A stretch of 64,000 bases of DNA, taken from NCBI GenBank assembly GCA_964648505.1, contig CAZYMI010000008.1, forward strand, positions 1 through 64,000. Reading direction: 5' to 3'. Positions 34,057 through 42,706 of the stretch are shown one piece after another (position 1 is the stretch's first letter; each line of letters begins with the position of its first letter). The position numbers and the translations under genes were made by a program. The DNA comes from CAZYMI01 sp964648505 (GTDB lineage: Bacteria; Pseudomonadota; Alphaproteobacteria; Micavibrionales; Micavibrionaceae). Below the pieces are notes generated by a model. The model ran no database searches. It was not told where the DNA came from and saw only the letters and a list, made by a program, of their open reading frames with translations.

Positions 34057-35766
34057 ATGACCCATCAAAAACCATGTTTGCATACCATTCCCAAGCTTGG
34101 CTTTGGCTTAGGGTTACGTGCACCTCATCTAAGCTATATTTTTGATCACAAGCCCGCGATCGACTGGTTTGAAATTATCTCTGAAAATTACATGGACACA
34201 GATGGTAAGCCCAAGCGTAACCTTGAGCGCATCAAGGAAATGTATCCGCTTGTGATGCATGGCGTATCACTGTCGATTGGTACAGTCGACCCGATGAATT
34301 CGGAATACCTAGCAAAATTAAAAAAGCTTGCACACTGGGTGAAGCCCGCTTGGATATCGGACCACTTATGCTGGACAGGTGTTGCGCATCAAAACACCCA
34401 TGATCTTTTGCCTGTTCCTTACACTCAAGAAGCGCTTGATCACATTATCAAAAGAATAAAAAACGTGCAGGACTATCTGGAAAGACCTTTGATCCTGGAA
34501 AATCCATCGACCTATCTGGAATTCAAAAGCTCCGAGATTGCCGAAGAAGATTTTATTGCTCAAATGGCGCAAGAATCAGGCTGCGGGCTTTTACTGGATA
34601 TCAATAATATTTATGTCAGCTGCTACAATCATCGTAAAGACCCAAAGGCGTATATTGATGCTTTGCCGCTTGATCGCGTATATCAGATTCATCTGGCAGG
34701 TCATACCAACAAAGGCACTCATATTGTTGACACACATGACGGGCCTGTAATCGACGAAGTGTGGCAGCTCTATAAATATGCCATCAGCAAATCAGGCTTG
34801 ATCAACACCATGATTGAATGGGATGATCATATCCCGCCTTTCGATGTCGTAAATGACGAGTTGACCAAAGCCCGAGAAGCTGTTAAAACATGCCACGATA
34901 TTAAAAGCCTTCCCAACTTCAAGGTAGATATGCCGCCCTACCGCGCCAATGCTGTTACCCCTTTAACACAAGAACAAATGCGGATGAAAGATGCGATTAT
35001 AAAAGGGCCTGCCATAAACGCACACCCTGAAGACTGGATCCGTTATAAACCAGAATTCACTCAACAAGATCAGCTGAATGTCTATGTGAGTGGTTACCGT
35101 CAAAGGCTGTTTGATGTGACCGCTTCAGACTTTCCAGTTCTGCGCACTTATCTGGGAGATGACAGGCTGGATTATATTTTGCGTGATTTTGTTAATCATG
35201 TGCCGTCTTCTTCATTTGATGCAGCTAAGTATCCAGCCCAATTCCCTGCCTTTTTAAGGCAGCATCCACAAAGCGATGATATCGCCTTTGAAATTTCCTT
35301 ACTGGAAAATGCGGTGGCCCAACTCTATCACGGGCCTGAAACACCTGCGCTTGAAGCAAACCACCTGAGATCTCTAAGCCCCGAAGAATTGATGGACGCA
35401 ACCTTATCTTTACGCACAAGTCTTGAGCTTTTTTCTTTTAACCACCAGATCAATGATTTTTATAGTGCTGTCATCAATCAAAAAACGCTTGCTGTGCCTG
35501 TACAAGAAAAAAGTTTTCTAGCCGTTTTCAGACACGATGATATTTTATGGCGACTTGAAATCGAGCAAGACGAATATGCCCTTTTATGTGACCTTAGGGC
35601 CGGCAAAAAAATAGGGGATGCCCTTGACGCGCTGACACAAAAAAAACCAGATTACGAAGATTTTCTTGAAAAGAATTTTCCAAATTGGTTTGCAAGATGG
35701 ATTGCAAATGGACTTTTAACTTACGCACCGCACTCTTTTAAAACACAAGAAAGGCTTTCAGCATGA
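34057..35766 (+). CDS. BufB-BufC fusion (DUF692 plus DUF2063) for bufferin maturation
   Basis: A 569-residue two-domain protein. Residues 1 to about 290 are DUF692 (MbnB/BufB-like): WISDHLCWTG, ENPSTYL, LLLDINNIYVS, IHLAGHT and IEWDDHIP provide the histidine, aspartate and glutamate ligands of a multi-iron site. From about residue 300 a BufC/DUF2063-like domain follows, with LNVYVSGYRQRLFDVTASDF and its FPAFLRQHP segment. Normally bufB and bufC are separate adjacent genes; here they are one reading frame. The enzyme should convert bufferin cysteines to thiooxazole-like groups. It heads a long operon and overlaps the next gene by four bases. Confidence 0.85.
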   Translation: MTHQKPCLHTIPKLGFGLGLRAPHLSYIFDHKPAIDWFEIISENYMDTDGKPKRNLERIKEMYPLVMHGVSLSIGTVDPMNSEYLAKLKKLAHWVKPAWISDHLCWTGVAHQNTHDLLPVPYTQEALDHIIKRIKNVQDYLERPLILENPSTYLEFKSSEIAEEDFIAQMAQESGCGLLLDINNIYVSCYNHRKDPKAYIDALPLDRVYQIHLAGHTNKGTHIVDTHDGPVIDEVWQLYKYAISKSGLINTMIEWDDHIPPFDVVNDELTKAREAVKTCHDIKSLPNFKVDMPPYRANAVTPLTQEQMRMKDAIIKGPAINAHPEDWIRYKPEFTQQDQLNVYVSGYRQRLFDVTASDFPVLRTYLGDDRLDYILRDFVNHVPSSSFDAAKYPAQFPAFLRQHPQSDDIAFEISLLENAVAQLYHGPETPALEANHLRSLSPEELMDATLSLRTSLELFSFNHQINDFYSAVINQKTLAVPVQEKSFLAVFRHDDILWRLEIEQDEYALLCDLRAGKKIGDALDALTQKKPDYEDFLEKNFPNWFARWIANGLLTYAPHSFKTQERLSA

Positions 35767-36242
35767 CACCTCAACCTTTTGCCCAAAAAATCAATAATGC
35801 TTTGTGTGGATTCCCCAACTTTATAGCAAGCAAACTTCTTCCTTTCATGGAAAAACTTTCATTTATTCCCCTGTTTGGTTTGCGCTTATGGATTGCAAAT
35901 ATTTTTTGGAAATCGGGCCTGACAAAAATAGCAGATTGGGAAACAACCATTTCTTTATTTGAAGAGGAATATAAAGTACCCTTTATCTCGACTGAACTTG
36001 CTGCGTACCTTGCAACAGGCGTTGAGCTGGGTGCACCCATTTTGCTTCTGATTGGCCTCGGTTCTCGTTTTAGCGCTGCTGCTTTACTGGTGGTTACCCT
36101 TATTATTGAATGCACATATATGAGCTTCGAAATTCATAAAATCTGGGCGCTTGTGTCACTGATTATAATTTTTCAGGGTCCGGGAGTTTTTTCTGTTGAC
36201 TATCTGATCCGTAAATTTTTTAAAACCGCCAACAAAATGTAA
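35763..36242 (+). CDS. DoxX-family membrane protein
   Basis: A 159-residue four-helix membrane protein. ANIFWKSGLTKIADWETTIS near residue 45 is the DoxX signature, and LATGVELGAPILLLIGLGSR follows as in the family. DoxX proteins accompany bufferin and other DUF2063 operons, probably as membrane partners in electron transfer or maturation. It overlaps the BufB-BufC gene by four bases and is followed by a second protein carrying two more DoxX domains. Confidence 0.88.
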   Translation: MTPQPFAQKINNALCGFPNFIASKLLPFMEKLSFIPLFGLRLWIANIFWKSGLTKIADWETTISLFEEEYKVPFISTELAAYLATGVELGAPILLLIGLGSRFSAAALLVVTLIIECTYMSFEIHKIWALVSLIIIFQGPGVFSVDYLIRKFFKTANKM

Positions 36243-36260
36243 AGATAAAAAGGTATTCAT

Positions 36261-38486
36261 ATGGCCACCCGCTTAAGCTACCGGCACCATTATATTCTGT
36301 CGGATATCATCAAGTTTGTTGGTAACACACTGCGCTTGTCTGAAATTACAATCGGGCCTATCAGTGAATTGCTACGACGCATCACATTGGCGCAAGTGTT
36401 TTTTGTATCAGGTATGTTGAAGTTATCGGATTGGAATAATGCTTTATACTTATCAACCCATGAATATCCGGTAAGTTGGTTGGACCCCGTTGCCGCGGCT
36501 TATATGGGCGCAGCAATAGAAATGATTTGTCCCATACTGCTAATATTGGGCTTTATGACTCGGTTTGCAGCCTTTGCCCTTTTAGCGCTGACTGTTGTTA
36601 TTCAACTGTCTTATCAGGCAACAAACGCGCAAGTGTTCTGGATCATCATATTAGGCTGGTGGATTGTATCAGGCGCAGGCCGTATATCGATTGATTTTCT
36701 GCTTCAAGACCTCAAAGAAGCCGCACTGCCTTTTGTACGGACGATCGGAAAGTTCTTTGCCTTCCTCTCGGGGGTTATCGCGCCTTTCTATGCTTTATTT
36801 ATACGGGTGTGGATTGCTGCTGTTTTATTTGTTGCAGGCCATTCAGCCATGGGGATGGATAGTTTAAGCATTGCCTCTTATCTACATGTACTGGAATATA
36901 AACCAAGTGAATCTGTTTTACGTATGGTTCATGGCGGCATGTCGATTTCCCCTTTTGTTATTTTTACAACTGGCATAGGGGCTGTTTGTATCGCTGCAGG
37001 TTTTGGAACGCGCATATTCTCTCTGATTGCCTTGTTTACTCTTTTATTTGCTACTCAGCACGTCGATGCAACAGCTGCACAAAAAACTGAATTTATTTAC
37101 TGGATTGTTCTGACCAGTATTTTGTTTTTTAATGGCCCAGGAAAATATTCTCTTGATCATATTATTCGCAAAAAACTAAGCGCTTATTTTCCTCAGCTGC
37201 AAGGCGAACTGCCGCCGGGCACCGATTCCCTGCCGCATGTTGTTATTGTAGGGGCAGGGTTTGGTGGGCTTGCCACCGCAAAAGCACTGCGCACCACCGG
37301 ATGCCGTGTAACGCTTGTGGATAAGCATAATTATCATCTGTTTCAGCCTTTGCTGTATCAGATTGCAACATGTTCTTTATCGCCTGCTGATATTGCGGTC
37401 CCGATTAGAAGTTTGTTTCAAGACCAAAAAAACATACGCGTTATCATGAACGAAGTTGAAGGAATTGATAAAGCAAACAAACACATTGCTTTTACAGACA
37501 AAACAGCTCTTGCTTATGATTATCTGGTGCTGGCAACGGGTGCGCAGCACAGCTATTTTGGTAAGGATGAATGGTCTGCTTTTGCACCAGGCATGAAAAA
37601 GATTGAAGATGCCCTTGATGTGCGCGCAAAAATTCTTACCGCCTTTGAACTTGCTGAAAACACCGATGACCCTGCCTTACGCGAAGCACTGATGACCTTT
37701 GTGATCGTCGGTGGCGGGCCAACAGGCGTGGAACTTGCAGGCGCACTGGCCGAACTTGCTTATCACGGCATGCGCGATGAATTCCGCCGCATTAACCCCA
37801 AAGATGCAAAAATCCATCTGGTGGAAGGAAGCCCGCGCTTGCTTGCTGTTATGCCGGAATCGTTGTCAGCTTATACACAGCGTTCCCTTGAAAAGCTTGG
37901 CGTTAAAGTTGCAACAAACGCACGCGTGGAACTTATTGATGCCGATGGCGTTGTTGTAGCGGGAAAGCGCATTACATCAAAAAGCGTATTCTGGGCTGCA
38001 GGTGTGCAAGCATCACCAGCAGCAAAATGGCTTGGTGCAGAAGCTGACCGCGCTGGCCGCCTAAAAGTATTACCTGATTTAAGCGTGCCGAATTGCGAGA
38101 ATGTTTTCGCGGTTGGCGATACGGTCTCGGCTGATGTCTGGAATGGTAAACCTATGCCCGGCCTCGCCCCTGCCGCTAAACAAAGTGGTGCGTTTGTTGC
38201 GACACAAATTCGCAATCATATTGAAGGGCGTCCTTTGGAAAAAGCTTTTGCCTATAAACATTATGGCAGCCTTGCAACAATTGGCCGAAAATCTGCCGTG
38301 GCTGATTTTGGTGCCTTTAAAATGTTTGGCCCGCTAGCCTGGTGGTTCTGGGGGGCTGTGCATGTCATGTTCTTAACCAATACACGAAGCAGAGCTTCAG
38401 TTGCTATCCAGTGGTTCTGGGCTTATTTAACCTTCAAAAGATCAACCCGCCTTATTACCAACACAGCAAAAGGACTTGCAAAATGA
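36261..38486 (+). CDS. DoxX-DoxX-NDH-2 fusion oxidoreductase
   Basis: A 741-residue fusion. Two DoxX-like membrane domains come first (about residues 30-155, with FFVSGMLKLSDW, and 175-310, ending FFNGPGKYSLDH). A type II NADH dehydrogenase domain follows: IVGAGFGGLATAKAL near residue 328 binds FAD, VIVGGGPTGVELAGAL near residue 480 binds NADH, and GDTVSA precedes the C-terminal membrane-associating helix. Electrons from NADH could pass through FAD to a quinone or to the DoxX part. I do not recall this three-part arrangement as a standard architecture. Confidence 0.85.
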   Translation: MATRLSYRHHYILSDIIKFVGNTLRLSEITIGPISELLRRITLAQVFFVSGMLKLSDWNNALYLSTHEYPVSWLDPVAAAYMGAAIEMICPILLILGFMTRFAAFALLALTVVIQLSYQATNAQVFWIIILGWWIVSGAGRISIDFLLQDLKEAALPFVRTIGKFFAFLSGVIAPFYALFIRVWIAAVLFVAGHSAMGMDSLSIASYLHVLEYKPSESVLRMVHGGMSISPFVIFTTGIGAVCIAAGFGTRIFSLIALFTLLFATQHVDATAAQKTEFIYWIVLTSILFFNGPGKYSLDHIIRKKLSAYFPQLQGELPPGTDSLPHVVIVGAGFGGLATAKALRTTGCRVTLVDKHNYHLFQPLLYQIATCSLSPADIAVPIRSLFQDQKNIRVIMNEVEGIDKANKHIAFTDKTALAYDYLVLATGAQHSYFGKDEWSAFAPGMKKIEDALDVRAKILTAFELAENTDDPALREALMTFVIVGGGPTGVELAGALAELAYHGMRDEFRRINPKDAKIHLVEGSPRLLAVMPESLSAYTQRSLEKLGVKVATNARVELIDADGVVVAGKRITSKSVFWAAGVQASPAAKWLGAEADRAGRLKVLPDLSVPNCENVFAVGDTVSADVWNGKPMPGLAPAAKQSGAFVATQIRNHIEGRPLEKAFAYKHYGSLATIGRKSAVADFGAFKMFGPLAWWFWGAVHVMFLTNTRSRASVAIQWFWAYLTFKRSTRLITNTAKGLAK

Positions 38487-39262
38487 CCAAAGGAAAAACA
38501 GCGATTATCACCGGATCCACAAGCGGCATCGGCCACGGCATCGCCAAAGGCTTTGCGCAAGCCGGCATCAATGTTGTTATCAACGGCTTTGGCAAACCGG
38601 AGGATATTGAAACTGTGCGCAAGGAAATGGAATCGTTTGGTGTTAAGGCCGTCTATAACCCGGCTGATATGACCAAACCGGATGAGATTGCCGCCATGGT
38701 CAACGATACAGCGCAAGAATTTGGCAGTGTCGATATTGTCGTCAACAATGCCGGTATTCAAAATGTGCAGCCTGTTGAAGATTTCCCTATCGATAAATGG
38801 GATAAAATTATCGCGATCAACATGTCATCGGCTTTTCATGTCGTGCGCGCTGCTATTCCACACATGAAAAAGCAGGGCTGGGGGCGTATCATTAATATTG
38901 CATCCGCCCATGGCCTTGTTGCATCGCCTTTTAAAAGCGCCTATGTAACCGCTAAGCATGGCGTTGTTGGCTTTACAAAAACCGTTGCGCTTGAACTTGC
39001 ACAAAACCACATCACTTCAAATGCAATCTGCCCAGGCTATGTCTGGACACCTCTTGTCGAAGGGCAAGTGAAAGATACCGCCAAAGCCCGTAACATGAGC
39101 GAAAAAGACGTGATTAATAATGTTCTGCTCGCCGCACAATGGACCAAAAAATTTGTCACTGTCGAACAGCTTGCAGGGGTTGCGCTGTTCTTATGTTCAG
39201 ATGCCGCTGAAAATATCACTGGCGTTTCACTTCCTGTTGACGGCGGATGGACAGCAGCATGA
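38483..39262 (+). CDS. D-3-hydroxybutyrate dehydrogenase
   Basis: A 259-residue short-chain dehydrogenase starting at MTKGKTAIITGSTSGIG. The loop TGSTSGIG, the NGFG after the second strand, NNAGIQ, the catalytic YVTAKHG with the preceding SAHG serine, and CPGYVWTPLVEGQ match bacterial BdhA enzymes, which oxidise 3-hydroxybutyrate to acetoacetate with NAD. It overlaps the NDH-2 fusion by four bases and the next gene by four bases. Its partner downstream, acetoacetate decarboxylase, supports the substrate call. Confidence 0.88.
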   Translation: MTKGKTAIITGSTSGIGHGIAKGFAQAGINVVINGFGKPEDIETVRKEMESFGVKAVYNPADMTKPDEIAAMVNDTAQEFGSVDIVVNNAGIQNVQPVEDFPIDKWDKIIAINMSSAFHVVRAAIPHMKKQGWGRIINIASAHGLVASPFKSAYVTAKHGVVGFTKTVALELAQNHITSNAICPGYVWTPLVEGQVKDTAKARNMSEKDVINNVLLAAQWTKKFVTVEQLAGVALFLCSDAAENITGVSLPVDGGWTAA

Positions 39263-40038
39263 AAATAGCAGATATTTTACAACTACCTTCTATGCCGCTT
39301 GCGTCCCCCAGCTACCCAAGGGGGCCCTATCGTTTTGTTAATCGTGAATATTTTATCATCACTTACGAGTCTGATCCCGATGCCATTCGGGCGCAATTGC
39401 CAGAACCTTTGGAACCCGATGGGTCTAATACAGTTTTATATGAATTTATTGGCATGCCCGATTCATCTGGTTTTGGTAATTATACTGAAAGCGGTACGGT
39501 TATTCCTTGTACGTTTAATGGGAAGAAAGTGAACTTCACTTCACAAATGTACCTTGATGATGAACCCCCTATATCGGGCGGTCGCGAAATTTGGGGATTT
39601 CCAAAAAAATATGCCAAGCCAAAATTATTCACCCGTGAAGATACTTTAACAGGAACGCTTGACTATGCCGGTGAACGCGTGGCGTTCGGTACCATGCGGT
39701 ATAAGCAGGAAAACCTGACCTATGATTTAGGCGGCGAACAAGTGTGCACAAGTTGTACGGATTCTTTGTTGCATAAAATGGCAAAAACGCAAGTCAACTT
39801 AAAACTTATTCCAGATGTAGACGGCACACCCGCAATTGCCCAGCTTGTTGGTTATAATTTAACCGATATTTCAATTAAAGGGGCATGGTCTGGCCCTGCG
39901 CGTCTTCACCTGATCCCACATGTTAATGCACCTGTGGCCGACTTACCAATTAAAAAAGTAATCGGCGGCATGCACTTTATTGCTGATCTTACTTTGCCAT
40001 TTGGCTACGTGCTTCATGACTATTTAAAGAAAAAATAA
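39259..40038 (+). CDS. adc: Acetoacetate decarboxylase
   Basis: A 259-residue enzyme if started at MKIADIL, which overlaps the previous stop as ATGA; an ATG four codons earlier is possible. The active-site region GGREIWGFPKKYAKPKL near residue 110 contains the Schiff-base lysine and adjacent pKa-lowering lysine, and YEFIGMPDSSGFGNYTESG is the conserved substrate loop. It converts acetoacetate to acetone and CO2. With bdh and the patatin it forms a ketone-body or polyhydroxybutyrate-linked set. Confidence 0.88.
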   Translation: MKIADILQLPSMPLASPSYPRGPYRFVNREYFIITYESDPDAIRAQLPEPLEPDGSNTVLYEFIGMPDSSGFGNYTESGTVIPCTFNGKKVNFTSQMYLDDEPPISGGREIWGFPKKYAKPKLFTREDTLTGTLDYAGERVAFGTMRYKQENLTYDLGGEQVCTSCTDSLLHKMAKTQVNLKLIPDVDGTPAIAQLVGYNLTDISIKGAWSGPARLHLIPHVNAPVADLPIKKVIGGMHFIADLTLPFGYVLHDYLKKK

Positions 40039-40072
40039 ATCTTATCTCTATCCTGCAGAAAGCGGCTATATC

Positions 40073-41128
40073 ATGACCAAAACAGCGTCCAAAGAAAAAG
40101 CCTTACCAGCGACAAAAAAAATAAATGTCGCTCTACAAGGGGGTGGTGCGCACGGCGCCTTTACTTGGGGGGTTATTGATAAAATTATTGAAGATGGCCG
40201 CCTTGAAATAGATGGCTTGTGTGGTACCAGCGCAGGCGCGATGAATGCAGTTGTGTATGGCTATGGTAAAATGATTGGCGGCACCGAACATGCACGGCAA
40301 TTACTACATGATTTTTGGCAAGATATTTCAAAAGCTGGCCAAACATTTGGATCTATAAGCACAAATCCGCTGCATCATTTCTTTGGTGGGCGCATGCAAG
40401 AAGAGATGACCTTTGCTGCCCTAGAAACCATGACCCGTATCTGGTCGCCTTATCAGCTGAATCCTCTTAATTATAATCCGCTGCGTCAGGTGCTTGAAAA
40501 GCATGTTGATTTTGGCCGTATAAAAGCATGTAACTGTACCAATATGTTTGTATGTGCAACAAGCGCACGCACAGGCAAACCAAAGATTTTTAAGAATGGG
40601 GAACTGACAGCAGATGCTGTTTTAGCATCCGCCTGCCTGCCTTTTATGTTTCAGGCCGTTGAAATTGATGGTGAAGCCTATTGGGATGGTGGCTATATCG
40701 GCAACCCTGCTTTGTACCCCATGATTTATGGTACTGGCACGCAAGACATTCTTATCGTGCACATCAACCCAATAGAACGAAATGAAATACCAAAAGATGC
40801 TTACAGCATCATGAATCGCGTCAATGAAGTTACTTTTAATTCATCTTTGATTAAAGAAATGCGTGCCATTGCTTTTGTTCAAAAAATTATTGATGAAGGC
40901 TGGTTGAAAGATGAATATAAAAGCAAGCTACGCCGCATCAATATGCATGCAATTCGTACTGAAGAAGCGTTAAAAGAACTTAGCATCGCTAGCAAATTTA
41001 GCACCAGCTGGGACTTTTTAACCGACTTGCGCGATCTGGGCCGCGCCCGCGCGCAATTATGGCTTGATGAAAACTTTGAACATGTTGGAAATAAATCAAC
41101 AATCGATATTCATGAAACCTATCTATAA
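40073..41128 (+). CDS. Patatin-like phospholipase/esterase
   Basis: A 351-residue patatin. ALQGGGAHGAFTWGV near residue 22 is the oxyanion loop, LCGTSAGAMNA near residue 51 carries the nucleophilic serine, and YWDGGYIGNPAL near residue 204 the catalytic aspartate. Patatins next to bdh and adc are common and are often taken as polyhydroxybutyrate depolymerases, though phospholipase activity is equally possible. The stop shares its last base with the start of the second bufferin gene (TAATG). Confidence 0.85.
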   Translation: MTKTASKEKALPATKKINVALQGGGAHGAFTWGVIDKIIEDGRLEIDGLCGTSAGAMNAVVYGYGKMIGGTEHARQLLHDFWQDISKAGQTFGSISTNPLHHFFGGRMQEEMTFAALETMTRIWSPYQLNPLNYNPLRQVLEKHVDFGRIKACNCTNMFVCATSARTGKPKIFKNGELTADAVLASACLPFMFQAVEIDGEAYWDGGYIGNPALYPMIYGTGTQDILIVHINPIERNEIPKDAYSIMNRVNEVTFNSSLIKEMRAIAFVQKIIDEGWLKDEYKSKLRRINMHAIRTEEALKELSIASKFSTSWDFLTDLRDLGRARAQLWLDENFEHVGNKSTIDIHETYL

Positions 41129-41406
41129 TGAAAAAGTCTGCTCAAAATAGTGCGATTATTTTTTGCGCCATTGGCCTTGCCCTTGCATCTGTTCATACTT
41201 ACACAAACTGGCTGACTACGGGTGCGCATGCCGCACCGCAGCGTGAACGTTGTTATGGCGTTGCCCGCGCAGGCGGCAATGATTGCGCAACAAGGGAACA
41301 TTCTTGTGCAGGACTTTCTAAATCAGATGGGCAGGCGCAGGAATGGCTGATGGTCCCTAAAGGGGTGTGCCATAAATTAGCCCTTCATAATCCTGGCGAT
41401 ACGTGA
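41128..41406 (+). CDS. bufA2: Second bufferin-like DUF2282 precursor
   Basis: A 92-residue peptide. An N-terminal hydrophobic segment (about residues 9-22) acts as signal or anchor and may be cleaved near AHAAPQ. The core RCYGVARAGGNDCATREHSC and VPKGVCHKLAL repeats the four-cysteine DUF2282 pattern of the first precursor but without its extra cysteine stretch. It is coupled to the patatin gene upstream and the cyclase gene downstream, so its expression follows the BufB-BufC operon. Confidence 0.82.
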   Translation: MKKSAQNSAIIFCAIGLALASVHTYTNWLTTGAHAAPQRERCYGVARAGGNDCATREHSCAGLSKSDGQAQEWLMVPKGVCHKLALHNPGDT

Positions 41407-42704
41407 TGCTTGTTCCACAAAGGATTCAGCGCGATTTTGAACAGTTACAATTTCGTAGTGAAATTATTGTCGCAAGCCTTCAGATCGCTGTTATCCTTTT
41501 TCTGTTAGTCTTATACTACATCGCTCCTAAGGGCTTTGCGCCTGACAGCCCTGTCCTTTCTGCGCCCCTTGGCTTATCGCTGTTTTTGGTGCTTGTATGC
41601 GTCAGGTTTTGGTTTGCCTACACAAACCAGCTCAATCGCCTGTTTCTGGCATTTTCGGTTATAGCAGAAATGTCGATATTGCTTTTCACTATTTGGACAT
41701 ACCATTTGCAGTATGAAACTTTTTCAACAATCAATTTAAAAAATCCACATGTAAATTTTGTTTTTGTTCTCATTGCCCTTCGTGCACTGCGTTTTGAACC
41801 TATATGGGTTGTGCTATCTGGCATAACGGCTTGCTTGGGTTGGCTTTTTATTGTGTGGCATGCCCTTGAAACAACATCCATGGATATCGTGACATGGGAT
41901 TACGTGACATATGCGTCAAGTCGCAGCCTTAACCCAGCGGCTGAATTTATAAAAATTTTAGCTATTTTGATGGTCACAGCTATTACCGCCCTTGTGCTTA
42001 AACGCGCGCGCGAAACTCTTTTTATTGCTGTTTCTCAGACGCAGCATGCGCGTGATTTGTCACGCTTTTTTGATAGCTCAGTTGCGACAAAAATTACAAG
42101 CGCAGTTGATGACGCAAAATCAGGCTTTGGTGAAGTCAGACAAGCCGGTATTTTATTTTGTGACTTGCGGTCTTTTAGCATTTCATCTGAACATTTATCA
42201 GCCCCTGATCTGATTGCACTTCTCAACTCCTATCATGGGCTTGTGGTGCCCCTTATTCAAAAAAATAATGGTTCTATCGATAAATATATGGGGGATGGTA
42301 TTTTGGCGAGCTTTGGCGCGGTTAATCCTTCACAAAATTATGCCGCTGATCTTTTACGTGCGATTGAAGATATTCTGAATGCAGAAGAAATCTGGCAAAA
42401 CCAGAGACAAGATCAAGGGAAGCTAGCACCTAAAATTGGGCTTGGCGCAAGCGTTGGCAAAGTGGTGTTTGGTATTATCGGCAATGAAGAACGGCTTGAA
42501 TATACCGTAATTGGCGAAACAGTGAATATTGCTGCAAAACTTGAAAAGCATAATAAGGCAGTGAAATCTCGCGCGATTGTAACATCTGATGCAGTTGAAA
42601 AAGCACTTGAGCAGGGCTTTAAACCAAATGTGAGTCATAAAAAGATTGAATCCGTTCTGGTTGAAGGCCTGTCACACAAAATAGATCTTGAGATTATTGA
42701 ATAA
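41406..42704 (+). CDS. Membrane adenylate/guanylate cyclase (class III)
   Basis: A 432-residue protein; the ATG within TGATG is used, though the GTG one codon earlier is also possible. About six transmembrane helices (roughly residues 20-200) precede a class III cyclase domain: GILFCDLRSFS and KYMGDGILASFG carry the two metal-binding aspartates, and YTVIGETVNIAAKLE the transition-state region. It should make a cyclic nucleotide in response to a membrane signal. Its coupling to a bufferin gene is unusual. The gene ends two bases before convergent priA. Confidence 0.88.
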   Translation: MLVPQRIQRDFEQLQFRSEIIVASLQIAVILFLLVLYYIAPKGFAPDSPVLSAPLGLSLFLVLVCVRFWFAYTNQLNRLFLAFSVIAEMSILLFTIWTYHLQYETFSTINLKNPHVNFVFVLIALRALRFEPIWVVLSGITACLGWLFIVWHALETTSMDIVTWDYVTYASSRSLNPAAEFIKILAILMVTAITALVLKRARETLFIAVSQTQHARDLSRFFDSSVATKITSAVDDAKSGFGEVRQAGILFCDLRSFSISSEHLSAPDLIALLNSYHGLVVPLIQKNNGSIDKYMGDGILASFGAVNPSQNYAADLLRAIEDILNAEEIWQNQRQDQGKLAPKIGLGASVGKVVFGIIGNEERLEYTVIGETVNIAAKLEKHNKAVKSRAIVTSDAVEKALEQGFKPNVSHKKIESVLVEGLSHKIDLEIIE

Positions 42705-42706
42705 GT

